From the NCBI GenBank assembly GCA_029934735.1, contig JAOZLR010000160.1, positions 1 to 6,237 of the forward strand: a stretch of DNA of 6,237 nucleotides. The letters are read 5' to 3'. The notes under the pieces were generated by a model, which worked only from the letters and a program-made list of their open reading frames with translations, did not search any database and had not been told where the DNA came from. Source of the DNA: Bacteroidales bacterium. Its GTDB lineage: Bacteria > Bacteroidota > Bacteroidia > Bacteroidales > JAADJA01. This document shows, one piece after another, positions 1-4,747 of the stretch; within the stretch, counting starts at the first letter, position 1, and the number at the start of each line of letters is the position of its first letter. The position numbers were made by a program, and so were the translations under genes.

Positions 1-8
1 TTGAGACC

Positions 9-1271
9 CTATTTTAACTCCCAGGGAAAAATATGTTTAATCCCCTGATATTCTGAAAATTTGATATCATCAAGAGAGATAACTGTCTTTTCATAGTTAT
101 CTTTAATCATCAATAAATTCCCGAATTCGCGCTCAGCGGTCTTTTTATCACTTAATAAATAGGCAACCTGAAAATATAAGGTTTTGCCACCTTTTTCAGC
201 AACAAAATCTATTTCGTTTCCATTAATAACTCCTACAGATACTTTATATCCCATCCTCTTAAGCTGTACAAATACATAGTTTTCAAGGTTATATCCAATA
301 TCAGAAGGATAAAAACCGAATAAATAATTTTTAAATGCCAGATCGTTTAGATAATACTTCCTGACACCGGCAAGAGTTTGCTTACCTCTTATCTGGTATC
401 GCTCAACTTCGTGAATAATAAAAGTATCCACTAAATAGGAAACATAAGACGATAAAGTCTCATAATTTGTTTTTCTCTGCTGACTTTTAAAATATTTTAC
501 AATTCTTGATATTGAAGTAAGATTTCCAATATTTACAGTTAAAAATTTAAAAATATCTTCGAGTAATGATACATCTTTTACTTTATATCTTTCTATAATA
601 TCACGAAGAATAATTGTATTTTTCAAACTTTCAACGTAATGTTCTGTTATTTCATCTTCTTCAAAATGAAGTGTTTCAGGTAAGCCGCCGGTTTGTAAAT
701 AAGAAATAAAAGTCTTTTTGTCAGCAGGCAAATTTTTGTATTCTGAAAACTCAAAAAAGCTAAACGGATAAATATCAAATTCAACATATCTACCCGAAAG
801 CAGAGTAGCAAGTTCACCCGAAAGTAATTGTGAATTTGAACCTGTAATGAAAAGCTCATAATCCTGCGTAAAATCCTGAGCATAATTATTAACAATGGTT
901 TCCCAGGCTACAATGTTCTGAATTTCGTCCAGAAAAAGATATATTTTTCCTTTGGGACGTATTTTCTTCTTATAAAACTGAAACAGCTTATCCAGATCAT
1001 CAGCCGTTTTAATATCTTCAAATGCAAGATATTCCTTATTCAGATAAAATATATTCTTTGGATTTACTTTCTTTCCGATGACAAGAAAGTTCATTATTTG
1101 CCTGAGAATATAACTCTTCCCTACCCGCCTTTGTCCAACAAGTACTTTAATTAGTTTATTATCAAGATATTTACTAATCCTGTCAAGATATTCGGAACGC
1201 TCGAATCCAATCGAAAAAATTTCACCGTTCCAATAATTATATTGCCGTATTTTGTCGAAAATCGTTTCCAT
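9..1271 (-). CDS. AAA_14 / DUF4143 family ATPase
   Basis: This is a 420-residue P-loop ATPase of the AAA_14 plus DUF4143 type, common in Bacteroidota and archaea, often in several copies; its cellular role is not established. Seen in the protein: Walker A GQRRVGKS at residues 46-53, Walker B YLFLDE at 111-116, and a sensor-1-like TGSN at 143-146. The C-terminal half fits DUF4143: a helical part, then a nuclease-like fold remnant with E330, E353-I-D355 and Q368-V-A. The last motif has Ala where a PD-(D/E)xK enzyme would have its catalytic Lys, so nuclease activity is doubtful. There is no signal peptide or membrane segment, so it is probably cytoplasmic. The start ATG at 1271 begins METIFDKI, as expected for full-length members. 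It lies downstream of lutB on the same strand, behind a likely terminator and with its own -7 element, so it is probably transcribed separately. Family assignment is firm; function is unknown. Confidence 0.9.
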   Translation of the reverse strand: METIFDKIRQYNYWNGEIFSIGFERSEYLDRISKYLDNKLIKVLVGQRRVGKSYILRQIMNFLVIGKKVNPKNIFYLNKEYLAFEDIKTADDLDKLFQFYKKKIRPKGKIYLFLDEIQNIVAWETIVNNYAQDFTQDYELFITGSNSQLLSGELATLLSGRYVEFDIYPFSFFEFSEYKNLPADKKTFISYLQTGGLPETLHFEEDEITEHYVESLKNTIILRDIIERYKVKDVSLLEDIFKFLTVNIGNLTSISRIVKYFKSQQRKTNYETLSSYVSYLVDTFIIHEVERYQIRGKQTLAGVRKYYLNDLAFKNYLFGFYPSDIGYNLENYVFVQLKRMGYKVSVGVINGNEIDFVAEKGGKTLYFQVAYLLSDKKTAEREFGNLLMIKDNYEKTVISLDDIKFSEYQGIKHIFPWELK

Positions 1272-1299
1272 AAAAATTCAATCGTATTTGAAATTTTTA

Positions 1300-1307
1300 C
1301 AAAAATA
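1300..1307 (-). promoter_or_regulatory. Candidate -7 element for the ATPase gene
   Basis: On the minus strand this reads TATTTTTG, an exact match to the Bacteroidota -7 consensus TAnnTTTG. It lies 28 bases upstream of the ATPase start codon, which would give a leader of roughly 20 bases. I find no TTG at the expected -33 distance, so the promoter is incomplete. A small dyad TTCAA-N6-TTGAA (1277-1292) lies in the presumed leader. In DNA this AT-rich the match could be chance. Confidence 0.4.
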
Positions 1308-1324
1308 ACAAATAATTAAAACAC

Positions 1325-1354
1325 ACTTGAAACTTTTATAAAATTTTTTCAAGT
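1325..1354 (-). terminator. Likely terminator of the rpiB-lutB operon
   Basis: This is an inverted repeat with 8-bp arms, ACTTGAAA (1325-1332) and TTTCAAGT (1347-1354), enclosing the self-complementary TTTTATAAAA (1334-1343). On the minus strand it begins 17 bases past the lutB stop codon and is followed by GTGTTTTAATTATTTG, a T-rich tail. On the plus strand the flank is A-rich, so the orientation fits lutB. The stem is AT-rich, hence moderate confidence. Confidence 0.5.
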
Positions 1355-1371
1355 AAAACTGAAAAATGAAT

Positions 1372-2751
1372 CTATTTTGGATTTTTTTTAATCCACATTT
1401 CACGGAAAGATTTAGGAGCAACTTTTGGAACCTCACGACGTGGACCCCATAATTTCTGGAAAAATGTCCGTAATACTAAATTCTTATAACTTGCTTTGAA
1501 GAAATCCATCCTGTTTCTTTTCATCATAGTTTTCGTCCAACCATAAATCATAAGTTTATCCATTGTGCCCATATGACCATCTTTTACAATATCATTACGA
1601 TTATAAAGCAACAATTCGTGTAAGGGAATTTTCACAGGACAAACCTCAGTACAGGCACCACATAATGATGAAGCAAAACAAAGATGCTTATAATCATCCA
1701 TACCTTTCAAAAACGGGGTTATTACTGAACCTATTGGCCCGCTATATGTTGTTCCGTAAGTATGCCCGCCAATATTTTTATATACAGGACAAGCATTCAG
1801 ACAAGCTCCGCACCTAATGCAAGAGAGAGCAACCCTTTGAACCTCTTTTTTTAATAACTCCGTACGATTATTTTCAAGAAGTATAAGATACATTACCTCA
1901 GGACCATCTGTTTCACCCTCTTTTTTCGGGCCTGAAATAATAGAATTATAGACAGTCATATTCTGGCCGGTTCCAAGTGTTGACAGCAATGGCCAGAACA
2001 AATCCAAATCTGATATAGATGGAATCAATTTTTCAATTCCTACAATAGCAATATGAACTTTTGGAAAAGATATCGACATCAAACCGTTACCCTCGTTCTC
2101 AGTTAAGCATACAGAACCTGTATCGGCAATCAAAAAATTTCCTCCGGTTATTCCAATATCGGCATTAATGAATTTATCTCTAAGTTTTTCTCTTACATAG
2201 TTAGTCAGCTCTTCAGGAGTGCTTTTTAGGGGAGTATCAAATTTTTCGTTAAAAAGTTCGGCAATATCTTCTTTCGACTTATGCATAGCAGGCGTTACTA
2301 TGTGATATGGTTTTTCGCCAGCAATCTGAACAATATATTCTCCAAGATCAGTTTCAACTACTTCTAATCCATTTTTTTCAAGAGCTTCATTTATCTCTAT
2401 TTCTTCAGTAGTCATAGACTTGGACTTAACAACATGCTTTGCATCATATCTCTTCATGATGGACAAAATCTCATCGACTGCTTCATCACCATCAGTAGCC
2501 CAAATTATTTTCCCTCCATTATTTTCAAAATTTGCAGCAAATTCTATCAGGTATTTTTCAAGTTCATTTACAACCCTGTGTTTTACAGCCGCTGCCCGTT
2601 CACGAGCAAGATCCAGATCTTGATATTGCTTTTTTCCATTTTTTACTGCAACATCATATTTCGCCATATTAAACCTGATCTTGCTTCTGTGCTCAAGATC
2701 AAAAGCTTTTTTCTCCGAATCGCTTATAAAATTTTTATAAATATGCTGCAT
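1372..2751 (-). CDS. lutB: LUD-domain 4Fe-4S protein, LutB/YkgF type
   Basis: This is a 459-residue iron-sulfur protein of the LutB family, which in Bacillus subtilis forms with LutA and LutC a cytoplasmic lactate dehydrogenase system feeding electrons to the respiratory chain. Seen: an N-terminal LUD domain (roughly residues 70-300) with the hallmark TGGNFLIADTGSVCLTENE stretch near 203-220. A ferredoxin-like part carries C311xxC314xxC317xxxC321P and C358...C364xxC367xxxC371P, enough for two 4Fe-4S clusters. A basic C-terminal tail of about 70 residues matches the LutB_C region. Length is close to the family norm (about 470). Start ATG at 2751 is 13 bases after the rpiB stop, with an AT-rich, non-Shine-Dalgarno gap, so the two are probably co-transcribed. 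LutA and LutC are absent from the window and the next gene downstream is unrelated. Family is certain; lactate as substrate is inferred from the family, since LUD proteins also act on other hydroxyacids or remain uncharacterised. Confidence 0.92.
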   Translation of the reverse strand: MQHIYKNFISDSEKKAFDLEHRSKIRFNMAKYDVAVKNGKKQYQDLDLARERAAAVKHRVVNELEKYLIEFAANFENNGGKIIWATDGDEAVDEILSIMKRYDAKHVVKSKSMTTEEIEINEALEKNGLEVVETDLGEYIVQIAGEKPYHIVTPAMHKSKEDIAELFNEKFDTPLKSTPEELTNYVREKLRDKFINADIGITGGNFLIADTGSVCLTENEGNGLMSISFPKVHIAIVGIEKLIPSISDLDLFWPLLSTLGTGQNMTVYNSIISGPKKEGETDGPEVMYLILLENNRTELLKKEVQRVALSCIRCGACLNACPVYKNIGGHTYGTTYSGPIGSVITPFLKGMDDYKHLCFASSLCGACTEVCPVKIPLHELLLYNRNDIVKDGHMGTMDKLMIYGWTKTMMKRNRMDFFKASYKNLVLRTFFQKLWGPRREVPKVAPKSFREMWIKKNPK

Positions 2752-2764
2752 TAAATAATATTTT

Positions 2765-3214
2765 TTAATCCTTTATAGGGATTTTATCAATTCTCATCTG
2801 ATGTCTTCCTCCTTCAAATCCTGTATTAAAAAAGATTTTTACCATTTCAACTGCGGTGTCAAAATTAACAAACCTTCCGGGTAAAGCAATAATATTTGCA
2901 TTATTATGCTCACGAGTAAGTTTAGCCTGCTCTATATCCCAACATAAAGCCGACCTTATCTTTTGATATTTGTTGGCAGTCATATTAGCTCCCTGACCAC
3001 TACCACATATAACAATTCCCTTTTCGTATATACTATCATTTACCGATTTGGCTACAGGATGAATATAATCCGGATAATCGGCACTTTCAGTCGAATAGGT
3101 ACCAAAATCTTTAAATTTATAACCTGCTTCTGAAAGATTTTTAATCAGATATTGTTTTAATTCAAACCCTCCATGGTCTGATCCTATTGGGATTATACTA
3201 CTATTTTCGCTCAT
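2765..3214 (-). CDS. rpiB: Ribose-5-phosphate isomerase B
   Basis: This enzyme interconverts ribose 5-phosphate and ribulose 5-phosphate in the non-oxidative pentose phosphate pathway, in the cytoplasm as a dimer. From the ATG at 3214 it has 149 residues, the usual RpiB length. Seen: S12-D13-H14-G15-G16 (phosphate/sugar binding), DYPDY at 46-50, the catalytic Cys70 in the anion-hole loop CGSGQG, NKYQKIRSA, REHN with His103 (the ring-opening His position), and EGGRHQMRI near the C-terminus. The Cys and His are those of E. coli-type RpiB, not the Glu variant of actinobacteria. An alternative in-frame TTG at 3238 would add eight residues (MFDILVVN), but it lies inside a strong -7 promoter element, so it should be upstream of the transcript; ATG at 3214 is preferred. 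It is first gene of a probable operon with lutB. An allose-6-phosphate isomerase role is possible for some RpiB proteins, but nothing nearby suggests it. Confidence 0.93.
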   Translation of the reverse strand: MSENSSIIPIGSDHGGFELKQYLIKNLSEAGYKFKDFGTYSTESADYPDYIHPVAKSVNDSIYEKGIVICGSGQGANMTANKYQKIRSALCWDIEQAKLTREHNNANIIALPGRFVNFDTAVEMVKIFFNTGFEGGRHQMRIDKIPIKD

Positions 3215-3235
3215 GTTAACAACTAAAATATCAAA

Positions 3236-3267
3236 CAAAAATAGTTATTAATTGTATATATCTCAAA
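3236..3267 (-). promoter_or_regulatory. Promoter of rpiB-lutB
   Basis: On the minus strand TTTG (3267-3264) is followed after exactly 20 bases by TATTTTTG (3243-3236), a full match to the Bacteroidota primary promoter (TTG near -33, TAnnTTTG near -7, spacer about 17-23). Transcription would start near 3230, leaving a leader of about 15 bases before the rpiB ATG at 3214. A second TAnnTTTG match (TAATTTTG, 3271-3264) overlaps the -33 box and has TTTG (3290-3287) only 15 bases upstream, so it is a weaker alternative. Confidence 0.65.
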
Positions 3268-3513
3268 ATTAATGAATTATTTAAATCAAAGAATTCCATT
3301 TTTGTAGTTATAATGCTAACAATCAAAAAAATAATAGTTTTTAACATTATGCATGTTAATATCTGTTTACCTTTGTTACTAATTTTATAAAATATGTGGA
3401 GATATTAACAATGGCACGTAAATAATCTACTTTAACATAAATAACAATTATTTTTAAGTACTTTTAAATACTGTATTAACATAAAATGAATATAAAATAC
3501 AGACAATTTTATC

Positions 3514-3560
3514 ATTGTAAACAATATTAACATACTGTTAAAATCGTTGTAAACTATTAA
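3514..3560. repeat. TTGTAAAC direct repeat around a palindrome
   Basis: TTGTAAAC occurs at 3515-3522 and 3547-3554, a 32-base period. Each copy is followed by TATTAA (3525-3530 after two extra A bases; 3555-3560 directly), so the match extends to 14 bases with a 2-base indel. The palindrome TTAACATACTGTTAA (3527-3541) lies between and overlaps the first copy. The first copy is also part of the dyad ATTGT-AA-ACAAT (3514-3525). TTGTAAAC resembles a half-site of biotin-repressor (BirA) operators, but the copies are direct instead of inverted, so no regulator is assigned. Confidence 0.45.
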
Positions 3561-3600
3561 GCAATAATACTAATTAGTGTTAAATATGTGTTAACAATTA

Positions 3601-3645
3601 TTGATAGATGAATAAATCAAGTAAATGTGACATTTTTTATTCACA
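3601..3645. promoter_or_regulatory. Two adjacent dyads with 10-base centres
   Basis: TTGAT-N10-ATCAA spans 3601-3620 and TGTGA-N10-TCACA spans 3626-3645, separated by 5 bases, so the second is offset by 25 bases from the first. They end 68 bases upstream of the nadA start. The arms equal the FNR (TTGAT/ATCAA) and CRP (TGTGA/TCACA) half-sites, but those regulators need N4 and N6 centres, so canonical binding is not expected. Short dyads are common by chance in DNA this AT-rich; treat as a candidate only. Confidence 0.3.
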
Positions 3646-3713
3646 CTACTAACAGATACATGATAATAACATTAAACTTTAAATATAAAATATAATAATA
3701 ATATCATTTAAAA

Positions 3714-4697
3714 ATGATTTCAAAAATGGATGATTCAAAACTAACTACTTTTACCAGCAAAGAGTTGATTGAAAAAATTTTAAAACTTAAAAAACAGAAA
3801 AATGCAGTTTTGCTGGCCCACTATTACCAGATTCCCGAAATACAGGATATTGCCGATTATGTCGGAGATAGCCTGGGACTGGCTCAAATTGCTTCAAAAA
3901 GTAAAGCTGATATTATTGTTTTTGCCGGCGTTCATTTTATGGCCGAAACCGCAAAGATACTCAATCCTGACACAAAAGTACTTTTACCCGACCTCGAAGC
4001 CGGTTGTTCGCTTGCAGACTCTTGTCCGAGAGAAGATTTTGCAAAGTTTAAGGCCAGATATCCCAATCATAAAGTTATTTCATATATCAACTGCACAGCT
4101 GATATCAAGACCTTATCTGATGTGATTTGTACTTCGGGTAATGCTAAGCAGATAGTTGAATCATTTCCTGAGAATGAGAAGATAATTTTTGCACCTGATA
4201 AAAATCTTGGAGGATATATTAACAAAATTACCGGTCGAAATATGCTGCTCTGGGATGGAACCTGTGAAGTGCACGATATATTATCAACAGAGGCAATTAT
4301 TAATCTTAAAGTTAAAAATCCTGATGCTAAGGTAGTAGCTCATCCGGAATGTAAAGCCCAGGTTCTGGAACTTGCCGATTTTGTGGGATCTACTACAGCA
4401 ATGTTGAAATATACAATGGAAAATTCATCAAATAAATATATTGTTGCAACAGAAACAGGAATATTACACGAAATGCATAAAAACTCTCCTGACAAGGAGT
4501 TTCTAATTGTTGCAACAGATGAAACTTGCTCTTGTAATGATTGTCCTTATATGAAAATGATTACGCTTGAAAAAATTTATTTAAGTTTGGAGAATGAAAA
4601 GCCGGAAATTAATTTGCCTGATGATATAATGAAAAAAGCAGAATTGCCAATCAGGAGAATGTTAGATATTTCGATGAAAATGAATTTGATAAAATAA
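3714..4697 (+). CDS. nadA: Quinolinate synthase
   Basis: NadA condenses iminoaspartate (from NadB) with dihydroxyacetone phosphate to quinolinate, the second step of de novo NAD synthesis; it is a cytoplasmic 4Fe-4S enzyme. The protein has 327 residues, within the family's 300-350. Seen, in three pseudo-symmetric domains: AHYYQIPEIQDIADYVGDS (His36, Tyr38, Ser53), E-A-G-C98-SLADSCP, SYINCTADIK (Tyr124, Asn126), CTSGNA, PDKNLGGYI, WDGTC184EVH187, HPEC (His210, Glu212), GSTTA, ATETGI and CSCNDC277PYMKM. By alignment from memory with E. coli NadA, Cys98, Cys184 and Cys277 are the cluster ligands. Cys272 and Cys274 sit where E. coli has its extra CxxC, here with spacing CxC. Start ATG at 3714 is used; ATG at 3726 (residue 5) is equally possible, as neither has a clear ribosome binding site. 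It is divergent from rpiB across a long spacer. nadB and nadC are not in the window. Confidence 0.96.
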   Translation: MISKMDDSKLTTFTSKELIEKILKLKKQKNAVLLAHYYQIPEIQDIADYVGDSLGLAQIASKSKADIIVFAGVHFMAETAKILNPDTKVLLPDLEAGCSLADSCPREDFAKFKARYPNHKVISYINCTADIKTLSDVICTSGNAKQIVESFPENEKIIFAPDKNLGGYINKITGRNMLLWDGTCEVHDILSTEAIINLKVKNPDAKVVAHPECKAQVLELADFVGSTTAMLKYTMENSSNKYIVATETGILHEMHKNSPDKEFLIVATDETCSCNDCPYMKMITLEKIYLSLENEKPEINLPDDIMKKAELPIRRMLDISMKMNLIK

Positions 4698-4713
4698 AAT
4701 TTAAAATAAGACA

Positions 4714-4721
4714 TAATTTTG
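4714..4721 (+). promoter_or_regulatory. Candidate -7 element for the repeat-protein gene
   Basis: TAATTTTG matches TAnnTTTG exactly and lies 26 bases before the ATG at 4748. The nearest TTTG upstream (4685-4688, inside the nadA 3' end) is 25 bases away, slightly beyond the usual spacer. No terminator hairpin is visible between nadA and this gene (4698-4747), so read-through from nadA is equally possible. Confidence 0.35.
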
Positions 4722-4747
4722 TTGATCATTAATAATAATCTATAGAA

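Larger units (their letters stand above)
3214..3596. repeat. Cluster of TTAACA/TGTTAA hexamers
   Basis: The hexamer TTAACA occurs on the plus strand at 3216, 3341, 3405, 3432, 3476, 3527 and 3591, and its complement TGTTAA at 3214, 3354, 3536, 3578 and 3589. That is 12 copies in under 400 bases. They combine into the octamer palindrome TGTTAACA at 3214-3221 (touching the rpiB start codon) and 3589-3596, and the spaced inverted repeats TTAACAT-N5-ATGTTAA (3341-3359) and TTAACA-N3-TGTTAA (3527-3541). The recurrent longer form is (A/T)TTAACAT. At about 80% AT roughly one copy would be expected by chance over both strands, so the cluster looks real. A protein-binding role is inferred; the protein is unknown. 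Confidence 0.6.
3239..3713. other. Long AT-rich spacer between divergent rpiB and nadA
   Basis: There is no supported protein gene, tRNA or rRNA in this stretch; it is roughly 80% AT with stop codons in every frame. It holds the rpiB promoter at its left end, a cluster of TTAACA/TGTTAA hexamers throughout, a TTGTAAAC direct repeat at 3515-3554, and two dyads at 3601-3645, all listed separately. One plus-strand TACCTTTG (3368-3375) matches the -7 consensus but has no -33 partner. No good promoter is visible in the last 100 bases before nadA. The length is unusual for a compact bacterial genome and suggests regulatory or structural content. Confidence 0.7.

Noticed and set aside
647..895. 82-residue minus-strand frame inside the ATPase gene
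   Set aside because: It overlaps the ATPase coding sequence in another frame and shows no domain; shadow frame.
1563..2754. Plus-strand open frames opposite lutB (1563-1817, 2420-2623, 2434-2754)
   Set aside because: They lie antisense to a gene with clear family motifs, have no recognisable domains and low-complexity composition; shadow frames.
3364..3523. NadR-box-like TGTTTA (3364) and TAAACA (3518)
   Set aside because: The enterobacterial NadR site needs these halves six bases apart; here they are about 150 bases apart.
3569..3578. Perfect 10-base palindrome ACTAATTAGT
   Set aside because: A palindrome of this length made almost only of A and T is expected about twice by chance in a spacer of this composition.
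3239..3713. CRISPR array, tRNA, riboswitch or transposon ends in the long spacer
   Set aside because: No regularly spaced long repeats, no cloverleaf or GC-rich stems, and no terminal inverted repeats or target duplications were found.
3802..4125. 107-residue plus-strand frame inside nadA
   Set aside because: It lies within the conserved nadA reading frame region and looks like a shifted reading of it.
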